From positions 62,001 to 126,000 of the IMG/VR virus record IMGVR_UViG_3300010316_000005: 64,000 nucleotides of DNA; one strand, written 5' to 3'. Positions 7,771-15,262 of this stretch are shown here, in pieces. This DNA is from a virus. Made by a program: the position numbers and the translations under genes. Below the pieces are notes generated by a model. It was not told the DNA's origin. It did no database searches and saw only the letters and a program-made list of their open reading frames with translations. Position 1 is the first letter of the stretch; every line of letters starts with the position of its first letter.

Positions 7771-8083
7771 AACACCAGTACACGACGAAGGCAGTCGCAA
7801 GGCATTTAGCTATTATGCCGACTTGCTACGCAGTAAAGGCGTTAAGCCAAAGAATCATACACTGATTACAGACGGTGATCCAACTAGCTTAGAACACCTA
7901 TTATGGATGTGCTTAGAATGCGAACCACAGGTTAGAGACGATGGCCACGGAATGAGCGTAGACAAGTATTCAAGATGGCTTGGATTTATTCAAGGGTGTA
8001 TTATTATGCACGGACTAACAACTGTTAAAGAAGAACGAAACCGAACCCGGCCGTGGTTCACTGATCCAAAAAGGAAAGTATGA
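7751..8083 (+). CDS. Conserved-type hypothetical protein
   Basis: This 110-residue protein starts inside the previous gene (20-nt overlap). Features are a basic N-terminus, LEHLLWMCLECEPQVRDDGHGMSVDK (residues ~48-73), then a Trp-rich helix RWLGFIQGCIIMHGL and an Arg-rich end. It resembles small unknown proteins of marine T4-like phages, from memory only. ATGA-coupled to the phosphoribosyltransferase gene. Confidence 0.6.
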   Translation: MALPPRRTPVHDEGSRKAFSYYADLLRSKGVKPKNHTLITDGDPTSLEHLLWMCLECEPQVRDDGHGMSVDKYSRWLGFIQGCIIMHGLTTVKEERNRTRPWFTDPKRKV

Positions 8084-8610
8084 TGAACAAGAAATATTAT
8101 AACTGGAAAGATGTAACGTCAGCAGCAACTTCAATTGCTATGCAGATGTATAAAGACAATTATCGTCCTGATTACATTGTAGGTATTACCCGCGGTGGCC
8201 TGCCACTAGCTACTATACTCAGTCATATGACTAACATTCCGATGGAGACATTAAAAGTACAATTACGAGCCAGTGAACAATGTGAAACAAATTGCTGGAT
8301 GTCCGAAGATGCGTTCGGGTATGTATCCGACCAAGCGACTTACAAAAGCCGATGGGATGTTAGTCAACGAAAAAAGATACTCATCGTCGACGACATCAAC
8401 GACACGGGTGCAACATTTGACTGGATCAAAGAAGATTGGCGCAGCGGGTGTCTGCCTGGCGAGGATACTTGGGATACAGTATGGCACAATACAGTTAAGT
8501 TTGCAGTAATGACTGACAATCTAAGTAGCTCGTTCAAAACAGATTATGCATGGGACGAAGTAAACAAAGCCGAGAACGATGTCTGGCTAGTATACCCTTG
8601 GGAGGCTTAA
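8080..8610 (+). CDS. Phosphoribosyltransferase (purine PRTase type)
   Basis: A type I phosphoribosyltransferase of 176 residues. The PRPP-binding loop is KKILIVDDINDTGATF (about residues 103-118), and an upstream DYIVGITRGGLPLA (about 30-43) provides the pyrophosphate-loop region, typical of xanthine/hypoxanthine-guanine PRTases. It transfers a base to PRPP, so it is a salvage enzyme. In a phage that makes deazaguanine it might act on guanine or a deazapurine, but that is inference. ATGA overlap upstream; a second Met at 8083 is equally possible as start. Confidence 0.85.
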   Translation: MMNKKYYNWKDVTSAATSIAMQMYKDNYRPDYIVGITRGGLPLATILSHMTNIPMETLKVQLRASEQCETNCWMSEDAFGYVSDQATYKSRWDVSQRKKILIVDDINDTGATFDWIKEDWRSGCLPGEDTWDTVWHNTVKFAVMTDNLSSSFKTDYAWDEVNKAENDVWLVYPWEA

Positions 8611-9039
8611 TTGCCACAACTAATATATCTAGATGCCACGAAGTTTGAGATATATGAATATTTTCCCAACGCTAGCCGAGGTTATAACCAGCAATGGGAT
8701 CTCAGATTGGAAGAAGAATATCCATATCACGTATACGCACACACCGAAGATGATGCTAGAATATTAAAGAACGTCCGAAAGTATATAGAGAAGCGTGGCA
8801 TTGATGATGTATTTTACGGAAAGATAGACAAGAGTTATAGCTATTGTTATAACATAGAAAAAGCAAACTCGTGGGATCAAAATTGGGATCGGGTAACAAA
8901 TCACTGGTGGAAATTTTCCTTTGGTAGCGATGTAGACCTAAATATGCTTGTACTACAGCACCAATGTTTAAAATCGGAAATGACTGACTTTCATCCCGAA
9001 TATGAATGGCACAACGAAACTAACACTAGAAAATGGTAA
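8611..9039 (+). CDS. Hypothetical protein (TTG start)
   Basis: The 142-residue frame begins at TTG 8611, directly after the PRTase stop. A GGGAGG box lies 5 nt upstream and no suitable ATG is near, so TTG is the best start. The protein is rich in Tyr, Trp and acidic residues (WDQNWDRVTNHWWKFSFGSDVDLN) and looks globular. No family recognised. Confidence 0.6.
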   Translation: MPQLIYLDATKFEIYEYFPNASRGYNQQWDLRLEEEYPYHVYAHTEDDARILKNVRKYIEKRGIDDVFYGKIDKSYSYCYNIEKANSWDQNWDRVTNHWWKFSFGSDVDLNMLVLQHQCLKSEMTDFHPEYEWHNETNTRKW

Positions 9040-9052
9040 AAAGGAGAATACT

Positions 9053-9253
9053 ATGAGAGAAGAAATGATAAAAGTAGCAATAGCCCATGCAAAGGCACAT
9101 ATCGGTAAGCATAAGATGAACGTAGAAGTTTATCTTAAGAACCCTGTAGGCATTGGAGAGCACTCCGATATTATGGAGGCTATTGAGATTGAAATTGAAC
9201 AAATGGCAAAGTACCACGATCAGCTTGAAATGCTTGAGAAATATTTCAAGTAA
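9053..9253 (+). CDS. Small conserved-type helical protein
   Basis: A 66-residue protein with a strong AAGGAG box. The middle has a short motif, VYLKNPVGIGEHSDIMEAI, flanked by two helices, the second a coiled-coil-like EIEQMAKYHDQLEMLEKYF. Similar short proteins occur in T4-like marine phages as far as I recall; function unknown. The in-frame upstream ATG at 9002 lies in the previous gene and is not used. Confidence 0.65.
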   Translation: MREEMIKVAIAHAKAHIGKHKMNVEVYLKNPVGIGEHSDIMEAIEIEIEQMAKYHDQLEMLEKYFK

Positions 9254-9256
9254 TGC

Positions 9257-9285
9257 TTGACAAAAATCTAAATACAAGGTATAAT
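9257..9285 (+). promoter_or_regulatory. Consensus sigma70 promoter for folE
   Basis: TTGACA (9257-9262), 17-nt spacer, TATAAT (9280-9285). It is a perfect match to the sigma70 consensus, starting 4 nt after the preceding stop codon. Confidence 0.9.
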
Positions 9286-9307
9286 AGTTACAAGGACTAT
9301 TATACCT
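9277..9307 (+). repeat. Inverted repeat over the folE -10 box and start site
   Basis: An 11-bp perfect inverted repeat, AGGTATAATAG (9277-9287) and CTATTATACCT (9297-9307), with a 9-nt spacer. The left arm contains the -10 box, so it could be an operator, or a cruciform or 5'-end RNA hairpin. There is no T-run, so it is not a terminator. Confidence 0.75.
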
Positions 9308-9338
9308 AGTCATCCACGACAAAAACTCGGAGAATTTA

Positions 9339-10022
9339 ATGAAGAAATATGAAGAAATTATCGCACGTTGCAAAAACGCTGACAAGCGATATTGGGCAGG
9401 CGATAATGTCCACCGCCTTATTTATGAAGGTGAAAAAGAACAACTAATCGACGAGGCAACACAAGCATTTGAAACTGTACTCGATACTCTAATTATTGAC
9501 AGACATAATGATCCTAACAGTCAAGGCACAGCAAGAAGACTTGCTAAGATGTACTTTAACGAGATCATGGCAGGACGATACGACGGGCGACCGTCGGCAA
9601 CAGCGTTTCCGAATGATACTGAAGATCGTTATGAAGGTATGTTAGTAGTGCGTAGTGAACTTAAATCAATGTGTTCGCATCATCACCAGCCTGTTACGGG
9701 CGTAGCATACATTGGCATCATTGCTGCTGACAAGCTTATTGGATTGAGTAAGTATACCCGACTGGCTCAGTGGTGCGCAAGGCGCGGCACATTACAGGAA
9801 GAACTTGCTAACGATATTGCTAGAGAAATTAGCAATGCGACCGGCGCAGAAAATCTTGGTGTTTACATTCAGGCAACACACGGCTGTTGTGAGAATCGAG
9901 GCATTATGGCAACTAGCAGTCTTACGCAAACCACAGTACTTAAAGGCAGCTTCAAGGATGATGCAGGAACAAAGAAAGAATTCTTTGATAATATTAAACT
10001 GCAACAGGAGTTTTCAAAATGA
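9339..10022 (+). CDS. folE: GTP cyclohydrolase I
   Basis: A 227-residue FolE type I enzyme that converts GTP to 7,8-dihydroneopterin triphosphate, the entry step to preQ0 (and to folate). The zinc site is visible: C112 and the His run CSHHH (residues 112-116), plus HGCCENRG (181-188) providing the distal Cys. The substrate region ARRGTLQEELANDIA and the N-terminal DPNSQGTARRLAKMY also match FolE. Length is normal. With queD, queE and dpdA it supports a deazaguanine DNA modification. It has its own consensus promoter with an operator-like inverted repeat. Confidence 0.93.
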   Translation: MKKYEEIIARCKNADKRYWAGDNVHRLIYEGEKEQLIDEATQAFETVLDTLIIDRHNDPNSQGTARRLAKMYFNEIMAGRYDGRPSATAFPNDTEDRYEGMLVVRSELKSMCSHHHQPVTGVAYIGIIAADKLIGLSKYTRLAQWCARRGTLQEELANDIAREISNATGAENLGVYIQATHGCCENRGIMATSSLTQTTVLKGSFKDDAGTKKEFFDNIKLQQEFSK

Positions 10023-10312
10023 AGTGGGCCAAGAGAAAAGTAAAACGGATGTTAGAAAGATTGCTGTTCGAAGAGCCTACATGCGACTCTGGAGAAAATA
10101 CAGTCTCTTGTAAACCATCTATAAATTCAAGGATTGATACTGACCCTGCTATAACTTTTAAAATCTACAGCGCAGTGAACGGAAAAGTTATAGAGTTTTA
10201 TAAGTATGACCGAGTTACTGACAAAAGTCATACTAGTGTGTATATTGTTGGAAAAGACGAAGACGTAGCAGAGCGAGTTGGAAGATGTCTTAGTTTAGAG
10301 TTGTTAAAATGA
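10019..10312 (+). CDS. Hypothetical protein between folE and queE
   Basis: It has 97 residues and is ATGA-coupled to folE. There is a basic N-terminus (KWAKRKVKRMLERLLF), then a beta-rich part (TFKIYSAVNGKVIEFYKYDR, about residues 42-61) and a short C-terminal helix. The strand pattern resembles small phage proteins with a single beta sheet. Co-transcription with the deazaguanine genes is clear, but no function is recognised. Confidence 0.6.
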   Translation: MKWAKRKVKRMLERLLFEEPTCDSGENTVSCKPSINSRIDTDPAITFKIYSAVNGKVIEFYKYDRVTDKSHTSVYIVGKDEDVAERVGRCLSLELLK

Positions 10313-10383
10313 AGAACAAGGGCATCGGCGGCACACACAAAGCATTTGCTAATCAACTATATAATACATTGGAGATAAAATGA
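10309..10383 (+). CDS. Possible 24-residue peptide coupling to queE
   Basis: A 24-codon frame starts in an ATGA overlap with the preceding gene and ends in an ATGA overlap with queE. It encodes a basic, Gly-rich start (MKNKGIGGTHKAFANQLYN). The double overlap suggests it is translated, if only to couple queE translation. Confidence 0.35.
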   Translation: MKNKGIGGTHKAFANQLYNTLEIK

Positions 10384-11252
10384 AATTAAGATATTCAGAA
10401 GCGTTTTATAGCGTACAAGGCGAAGGTATGTTTGTAGGAGTGCCTAGCGTATTTCTACGTACCTTCGGATGCAACTTCCGTTGCATGAACTTCGGGTTGC
10501 CGCGCGGTACTCCAAAAGGTAAATACAATCCAGAGGTGAAGGCATTAATCGATCAAGGCGTGCATAAGACAACTAAGGAGTTTACAGATCTGCCAATCGT
10601 CCATACAGGATGCGATACATACGCAAGTATCTATCCCGAGTTTAAAGATCTCGTAATGGACAGAACAATTGACGAAGTTGTAGAGCATCTTCTTAGTCTA
10701 ACGCCAGAAGGCAAGTGGACTATGGATAACGGACAAGACATCCATCTTATCCTAACTGGCGGTGAACCTTTGCTTGCTTGGCAGCGTTTATACGTAGAGC
10801 TGTTTGAGCATCCAAGAATGAAGGACTTACGCAATGTTACAATTGAAACAAATACTACACAATATTTACACCAAGAGTTCAGAGACTACATCAAGAATAA
10901 CGCAGGATTTAAAACTACATTTTCATGTAGCCCGAAGCTCTCTGTTTCAGGAGAATCTTGGGAGGACGCTATCAAGCCTGATGTTGCTGCTAACTATGCT
11001 AGCATTATTAACGCTAACATCTATTTTAAGTTTGTGGTCGCTGACGAAGTTGATGTCGAGGAAGTTGCTAAGGCTGTTGAAGAATACAGAAACTTCGGAG
11101 TGGATTGTCCTGTCTACCTCATGCCGCTCGGCGGGCGTTCCGAGGGTTATGCACTTACAGAAAGAAAAGTCGCAGAACTCGCAATGGAACTCGGATGGAG
11201 ATTTACTCCAAGATTGCATATTGGATTATTCGGAAATGCCTGGGGGACTTGA
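10380..11252 (+). CDS. queE: QueE-like 7-carboxy-7-deazaguanine synthase (radical SAM) with expanded cluster loop
   Basis: A radical SAM enzyme of 290 residues. QueE rearranges 6-carboxy-tetrahydropterin into 7-carboxy-7-deazaguanine. The N-terminal SVQGEGMFVGVPSVFLRTFGCNFRC is typical QueE. The iron-sulfur motif is altered: C31 and C35 have normal spacing, but the third cysteine appears to be C78 in VHTGCDTYAS, giving CX3CX42C instead of CX3CX2C. The usual G-C-D-T after the third Cys is kept. LTGGEPLL (about 122-129) is the SAM-binding GGEP motif. The C-terminus has the FKFVVADEVD and GLFGNAWGT segments of QueE. It is coupled by ATGA to a tiny upstream frame. Confidence 0.88.
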   Translation: MKLRYSEAFYSVQGEGMFVGVPSVFLRTFGCNFRCMNFGLPRGTPKGKYNPEVKALIDQGVHKTTKEFTDLPIVHTGCDTYASIYPEFKDLVMDRTIDEVVEHLLSLTPEGKWTMDNGQDIHLILTGGEPLLAWQRLYVELFEHPRMKDLRNVTIETNTTQYLHQEFRDYIKNNAGFKTTFSCSPKLSVSGESWEDAIKPDVAANYASIINANIYFKFVVADEVDVEEVAKAVEEYRNFGVDCPVYLMPLGGRSEGYALTERKVAELAMELGWRFTPRLHIGLFGNAWGT

Positions 11253-11296
11253 CAGTCTCCCAGCTTCAAGAAACAGTATTGTAAAAGGAAAGAATA

Positions 11297-11464
11297 ATGA
11301 AGGAACCAAGAATAGTTAAACTAACTACTGAACTTAAAGAAACAGTAGATCGTCTTAATCGAATTACAACAATTTTAGATAAAGCAGGAGTTGCATACAA
11401 GCTTCCTCGTAACAATGACGGGACACACGAAGTTACTTATGTAATACAAAGGGTAGAATACTAA
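11297..11464 (+). CDS. Small hypothetical protein
   Basis: Fifty-five residues, start after an AAAGGAAAG box. An N-terminal helix (LTTELKETVDRLNRITTILDKAG) leads into a short beta hairpin (YKLPRNNDGTHEVTYVIQRVEY). Stop and next start overlap (TAATG). No family recognised. Confidence 0.55.
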   Translation: MKEPRIVKLTTELKETVDRLNRITTILDKAGVAYKLPRNNDGTHEVTYVIQRVEY

Positions 11465-11934
11465 TGAAACAATGGATTAAAAAGATAACAGGAATAGCTG
11501 ATTTAGAAGCGGCGGCGCAAGCAGCAACTGACAAACGTATTGCCGAAGAAGAACGAATCATCGAATTAGCAAAAAAGAAGGTTGACGCTGAAGAGACTAC
11601 AAAGCAAGCTGAAGACGCTGCCGAACTTGCAAAGATGTCTCCCAAAGAGCGGGCAACTGCTAAAGGTGAGCCTTGGATCAACGTCCTCGGCGTGAAGGTT
11701 AACGAGGACAATATCCGCAATGGGTTCTTTGAACTTGATTGGAACGAGTTGTTTCTTGATGAGTTGCGCTTGGCTGGTTACGGTCTAGAAGGCGATCCTG
11801 AAGAAGAGATTGTAGATCGTTGGTTCAGAGATATCGTATCCCAGATGCTTGAAGCAGAAGGAATGGATACAAACAGAGGTTCTGGTTATATCAGTGTAGT
11901 TCCATTGGACAAAGGCAAATCAGAAGTATCATGA
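11464..11934 (+). CDS. Conserved-type hypothetical protein, coiled coil plus acidic C-terminus
   Basis: This 156-residue protein has an N-terminal alanine/glutamate-rich helix (about residues 12-65) that should form a coiled coil. A distinct domain follows: GEPWINVLGVKVNEDN, then FELDWNELFLDELRLAGYGLEGDPEEEIVDRWFRDIV, which is strongly acidic and aromatic. This type occurs in T4-like marine phages as far as I recall; no function known. Confidence 0.6.
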   Translation: MKQWIKKITGIADLEAAAQAATDKRIAEEERIIELAKKKVDAEETTKQAEDAAELAKMSPKERATAKGEPWINVLGVKVNEDNIRNGFFELDWNELFLDELRLAGYGLEGDPEEEIVDRWFRDIVSQMLEAEGMDTNRGSGYISVVPLDKGKSEVS

Positions 11935-11950
11935 ACACATACATCCTAGT

Positions 11951-12612
11951 TTAAGAAACTTCATAGGCTGTATAATTCTTATATGGCCTATTTTTTTTAA
12001 TATATCTATGAAATACTTGATAATTTAAGTTTTGTGTGTTACACCATTCCCTAAGACTAAACACAGAAAATTCTTGGTTAGTTTCTAAATTACAAATTAT
12101 CCATTTTTAGCAGTCGTTTTATACTTTATGTCAGACAACGTCTTTCCAGTATTCCACGGTTTACGTCTCTTAGTAGCATTACTAATTTTGTTAGCATGAT
12201 CTTTAGATATAGTCCGGCCCTTTTGTGCTAAACTCATTCGTGCCTTTTGTTCTAGTGATCGTTTCTTTCCGGTATTATATTCGTGTAAATCAAATTCGAC
12301 CATAGCATATGTTTTGTTTAACCATTTATCAGAAGTTGCTGCCTTTAGCCTTAACAAAACTTTATGCTCCTATATTTTAGCAGACTTGGCATCAGAAAAG
12401 GTGTTTCTAACTTGTATTATATCAGGCTCTCCGTATTTTTCTCTATATTTAGAGACTTCTTTACTCGAAGTAAAATAGGTTGTCCAAAGATCATTAGGGT
12501 GACAACCTGTCTCATAAAGACAATATTTTTGTTTAGCATACCTCATTCCATAATAGTACTTGTTTAGATCAGACTATCCGATTAGATATGTGTAAGGTGT
12601 ATAAATATTCAT
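11951..12612 (-). pseudogene. Decayed GIY-YIG homing endonuclease (two amber codons and a frameshift)
   Basis: On the minus strand, reading from ATG 12612, the frame begins MNIYTPYTYLIG, then TAG (12574-12576), then SDLNKYYYGMRYAKQ (GIY-YIG core) and ETGCHPNDLWTTYFTSSKEV. A second TAG (12370-12372) follows SAKI. After EHKVLLRLKAATS comes a NUMOD3-like basic part with two SLEQKARMSLAQKG-type repeats. A 1-nt loss in an A run (12104-12108) then shifts the frame, and the tail (IICNLETNQEFSVFSLREWC) continues to a stop at 11951. In intact relatives both amber positions are expected to be Trp (TGG). So this is a once complete free-standing GIY-YIG/NUMOD3 endonuclease of about 220 residues, now broken three times. 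It fills most of the 814-bp gap before rnh. Confidence 0.85.
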
Positions 12613-12678
12613 GCTGGAACTTCCTTTCTTGTTCTAGAGTAGTTAGGGAGACTACCACATATCCCGTGAACTACACTA

Positions 12679-12687
12679 CTATTTATC
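12679..12687 (-). promoter_or_regulatory. T4-type late box upstream of the GIY-YIG pseudogene
   Basis: GATAAATAG on the minus strand, about 67 nt upstream of the pseudogene start. It is probably the remaining late promoter of the dead endonuclease. Other intron-less phage homing genes in this window (HNH, VSR-like) carry the same box. Confidence 0.4.
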
Positions 12688-12695
12688 TTTATCTC

Positions 12696-12724
12696 TTGAC
12701 ATACTTAAATAATCCTGCTATAAT
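12696..12724 (+). promoter_or_regulatory. Consensus sigma70 promoter for rnh operon
   Basis: TTGACA (12696-12701), 17-nt spacer, TATAAT (12719-12724); perfect consensus. Confidence 0.9.
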
Positions 12725-12748
12725 GTATTAAACAAGTTGGGATACGTT

Positions 12749-13738
12749 ATGAATAAAACTTATATAATAATCGATACGGCTAATGTGTTTTTTCGAGCGC
12801 GACACGTTGTACGGGGAGATATCGACACTAAGGTCGGCATGGCGCTACATATTACACTAGCAGGCGTTAGAAAGGCATGGCGTGACTTCGACGCAGACCA
12901 CGTTGTCTTTTGTCTAGAAGGCCGCAGCTGGCGTAAAGACTTTTACGAGCCTTACAAGCGCAACCGCAAAGAATCTCGCGACGCTATGACAGAATCGCAG
13001 CAAGAAGAAGATCAGATCTTCTGGGAGATCTTTGACGAGTTTAAGGATTTTATTACAACTAAGACTAACTGCACAGTATTACAGAATCCTGTACTAGAAG
13101 CAGATGATTTGATTGCAGGCTGGGTACAGAATCATCCCAACGACAATCACGTCATTATCAGCACAGACGGCGACTTTGCGCAGTTGATTGCTCCTAACGT
13201 CAAGCAGTACAACGGCGTAAGCAACGTAACTATAACGCACGAAGGCTACTTTGACGAGAAAGGCAAGCATGTAATTGATCGAAAGACCAAGCAAGCCAAG
13301 CCTGCGCCGGATCCCGAATGGCTGTTGTTTGAAAAGTGTATGCGAGGCGACACTAGCGATAACGTGTTTAGCGCATATCCAGGTGTTCGTAAGAAGGGCA
13401 CTAAGAATAAAGTAGGTCTAACTGAAGCGTTTGAAGATAAACATAACAAAGGCTTTACTTGGAATAACCTTATGTTACAGCGTTGGGTTGATCACAATGG
13501 CGAAGAGCACCGTGTAATAGACGACTATACACGTAACGTTACGCTATGCGACTTAACCGCACAACCTGCAAATATACGCTTAGAAATTCTTCAATCAATA
13601 AGTGAAGTTGAAACTAAACAAGTTAAACAAGTCGGTATGAGACTTATGAAGTTCTGCGCCAAATGGAGTCTTGTAAGCATTGCTGATCAAGCGGCGCAGT
13701 TCGCAGAGCCGCTTTCAGCGAGGTATAATGATGATTAA
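12749..13738 (+). CDS. rnh: 5'-3' exonuclease / RNase H (T4 Rnh, FEN-1 family)
   Basis: A flap-endonuclease family protein of 329 residues. T4 RNase H removes RNA primers and adjacent DNA on the lagging strand. The metal-binding acids are visible: D9 in YIIIDTANVFF; the R/K-rich helical arch region SWRKDFYEPYKRNRKESR; EADDLI (about 115-120); STDGDFAQLI (about 138-147); and GDTSDNVF further on, typical of the second metal site. The ATG at 12749 is preferred to an in-frame TTG at 12737 because it gives a normal FEN start (MNKTYIIID). A basic and acidic C-terminal domain follows. Confidence 0.88.
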   Translation: MNKTYIIIDTANVFFRARHVVRGDIDTKVGMALHITLAGVRKAWRDFDADHVVFCLEGRSWRKDFYEPYKRNRKESRDAMTESQQEEDQIFWEIFDEFKDFITTKTNCTVLQNPVLEADDLIAGWVQNHPNDNHVIISTDGDFAQLIAPNVKQYNGVSNVTITHEGYFDEKGKHVIDRKTKQAKPAPDPEWLLFEKCMRGDTSDNVFSAYPGVRKKGTKNKVGLTEAFEDKHNKGFTWNNLMLQRWVDHNGEEHRVIDDYTRNVTLCDLTAQPANIRLEILQSISEVETKQVKQVGMRLMKFCAKWSLVSIADQAAQFAEPLSARYNDD

Positions 13739-14192
13739 AGCGAAACCACTACTTAAAGATAAATTTTGGATTGTAGAGAATAACGGAGAGCGCATTGGCA
13801 CTATCGCGTTAAGCGAAGAGCGTTATATGCTAACTAAGTTAAACAAAACAGTCGAATTCTTCGACACTGAGCGACAGCTCAAAGACAAGCTTGGCACCAT
13901 ACACTGGGACAGTGCTGCCGACAACGAGCCGGTAGTAGACAAAATCATACACGGATTTCCATGTGCTGTAACTCCGTTTAATACAGTGTACGACATTCAA
14001 CGAAAGCTTCCATTGTTCACTAAAAGCGAACAGTCGAAGAGCTTGTATTGCGCAGGATACTACATCATCAAGTTTGACAAGGGATGGGTAAAGAGCTTTT
14101 GTCCTAAACTTATTACGGTGGAACGATATGAGTGCAAAGGTCCATTTAAGACAGAATTTGAAATGAAACAGGAGTTAAGCCGTGTCAACTGA
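13728..14192 (+). CDS. Conserved-type hypothetical protein
   Basis: The 154-residue protein starts at ATG 13728 (or 13731), overlapping rnh by 11 nt. The longer in-frame ATG at 13680 lies deep in rnh. It is a mixed alpha/beta protein: KFWIVENNGERIGTIAL (strand-turn-strand), FFDTERQLKDKLG, then GFPCAVTPFNTVYDIQRKLPLFTKS and AGYYIIKFDKGWVKSFCPKL. It resembles a conserved unknown of marine T4-like phages that often lies near replication genes. No catalytic motif seen. Confidence 0.65.
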   Translation: MMIKAKPLLKDKFWIVENNGERIGTIALSEERYMLTKLNKTVEFFDTERQLKDKLGTIHWDSAADNEPVVDKIIHGFPCAVTPFNTVYDIQRKLPLFTKSEQSKSLYCAGYYIIKFDKGWVKSFCPKLITVERYECKGPFKTEFEMKQELSRVN

Positions 14193-14433
14193 TCCACTAA
14201 ACACACTACCAATTCAGCAGTTTATCCAACAAGTAAAAAGTGCCGACAACAGCAAGGCAAGAGACTTCAAGATGTCAATCGAGCAAGCCAAGAACCTTGC
14301 ATTTACACTAGGTATTGTAATGGGGCGACTAAACGGAGATCTCGAAAAGCTGGTAGCATCTAGCGGAGACAGCGGTATAAGTGATGACACCGAAATTGAA
14401 GTCAGGCTAGACGGCGGTGTTGGATGGAAATAA
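14182..14433 (+). CDS. Small hypothetical protein (GTG start)
   Basis: An 83-residue frame with a GTG start at 14182 behind a GGAG box. Three parts: a PIQQFIQQVKSADNSKARDFKM helix, an EQAKNLAFTLGIVMGRLNGDLEKLV helix, and an acidic glycine-rich tail ending VRLDGGVGWK. It overlaps the preceding gene by 11 nt. Unknown function. Confidence 0.6.
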   Translation: MSTDPLNTLPIQQFIQQVKSADNSKARDFKMSIEQAKNLAFTLGIVMGRLNGDLEKLVASSGDSGISDDTEIEVRLDGGVGWK

Positions 14434-14455
14434 TGAATTAACACCTTGGGCTTTG

Positions 14456-14463
14456 GATAAATA
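14456..14463 (+). promoter_or_regulatory. T4-type late promoter box
   Basis: GATAAATA, 27 nt before the start codon at 14491, in a 57-bp intergenic gap. Confidence 0.5.
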
Positions 14464-14490
14464 TATACGTAGTTAAAAGGATGTACGTAC

Positions 14491-14781
14491 ATGTCGAGGC
14501 CCAAGCCCACCGTTATATTAGAACATATAGATAACAAAACATACAAGTGTGATCAAATACTTGATGCTGAAGCAATATGGGCAGTCTTTTACCAAGATAA
14601 GCCGTTTAACCTAAAGAGCTTTAACGCTCTTACAAATTATCCAGGGCCGAAGTACAAGAAAACAAGCTTTTCAAACCCGGGTCACGCTATCAACTTAGCT
14701 AAAAAGTTAAACGAAGAGTTCAAGAGCGATAAGTTTCGTGTGTTTAAACTAAGTCAGGGCGAGGAACTTGACTTAGAATGA
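14491..14781 (+). CDS. Hypothetical protein behind a late box
   Basis: Ninety-six residues. KTYKCDQILDAEAIWAVFYQDKPFNLKSF begins a compact domain, followed by a basic YPGPKYKKTSFSNPGHAINLAKKLNEEF segment that looks like a strand and helix, with an acidic tail. Its SNPGHAxNLAxxLNExF pattern is known to me only from unknown marine phage proteins. ATGA-coupled to the next gene. Confidence 0.6.
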   Translation: MSRPKPTVILEHIDNKTYKCDQILDAEAIWAVFYQDKPFNLKSFNALTNYPGPKYKKTSFSNPGHAINLAKKLNEEFKSDKFRVFKLSQGEELDLE

Positions 14782-15173
14782 ACTGGAGAGACGTTTACAC
14801 TAAGATATTTTTAAAAGAACTAGGTGAGACCGTCAACGATCAAAACGTTGCACAGCATATGCCGCTATGGTGGATGAACTATCGTAAGCAGACAGCAGGC
14901 GGTCTTCGATTAACTGACGAAGGGTTTGAGTTAATCGAACAAATCGGACTCACCGTTCATACTATACCATATCCTAAAGAGATGAAGATGACTGCTCAGA
15001 TCCTAGTCTTCCTTGACAACTTCATCGACTGTCCGTACTACTTAGACAAAAAGGCTATCGTGGTAACAAACGAACGAAAGGCAGTCGAGCTCTGCTTGTT
15101 CGCAGGTGACCTGCGCAAGTACGGTCTAGTCAAAGCTCTAAAAAGACAAGAAAAAGATCCAGAAAGTGGTTGA
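14778..15173 (+). CDS. Hypothetical protein
   Basis: It has 131 residues, ATGA-coupled upstream. The layout is MPLWWMNYRKQTAGGLRLTDEGFELI (residues ~29-54, a winged-helix-like stretch), then YPKEMKMTAQILVFLDNFIDCPYYLDKKAIVV and a final basic helix. The TAGGLRLTDEGFE turn resembles a DNA-binding wing, so DNA binding is possible. Function unknown. Confidence 0.6.
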   Translation: MNWRDVYTKIFLKELGETVNDQNVAQHMPLWWMNYRKQTAGGLRLTDEGFELIEQIGLTVHTIPYPKEMKMTAQILVFLDNFIDCPYYLDKKAIVVTNERKAVELCLFAGDLRKYGLVKALKRQEKDPESG

Positions 15174-15198
15174 CCATCCATTGTGTTGGTGCTATATT
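15170..15198 (+). promoter_or_regulatory. sigma70-type promoter for the MoxR gene
   Basis: TTGACC (15170-15175), 17-nt spacer, TATATT (15193-15198). The -35 overlaps the preceding stop codon. The 5' leader is about 60 nt. Confidence 0.75.
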
Positions 15199-15262
15199 GT
15201 ATAAGTAGACAGTAAGAAACACACTAGCAACAACGCTACAACACACAGACAAGGATTAAAAT

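Noticed and set aside
11249-11282. TTGACA after queE as a promoter
   Set aside because: No -10 box at 16-18 nt; the nearest TATTGT gives a 23-nt spacer.
12364-12567. Plus-strand ORF of 67 codons opposite the GIY-YIG pseudogene
   Set aside because: It is the antisense shadow of the decayed endonuclease; the minus strand carries recognisable motifs.
12636-12680. Imperfect hairpin upstream of rnh
   Set aside because: Short, bulged stems and no T-run; could be chance.
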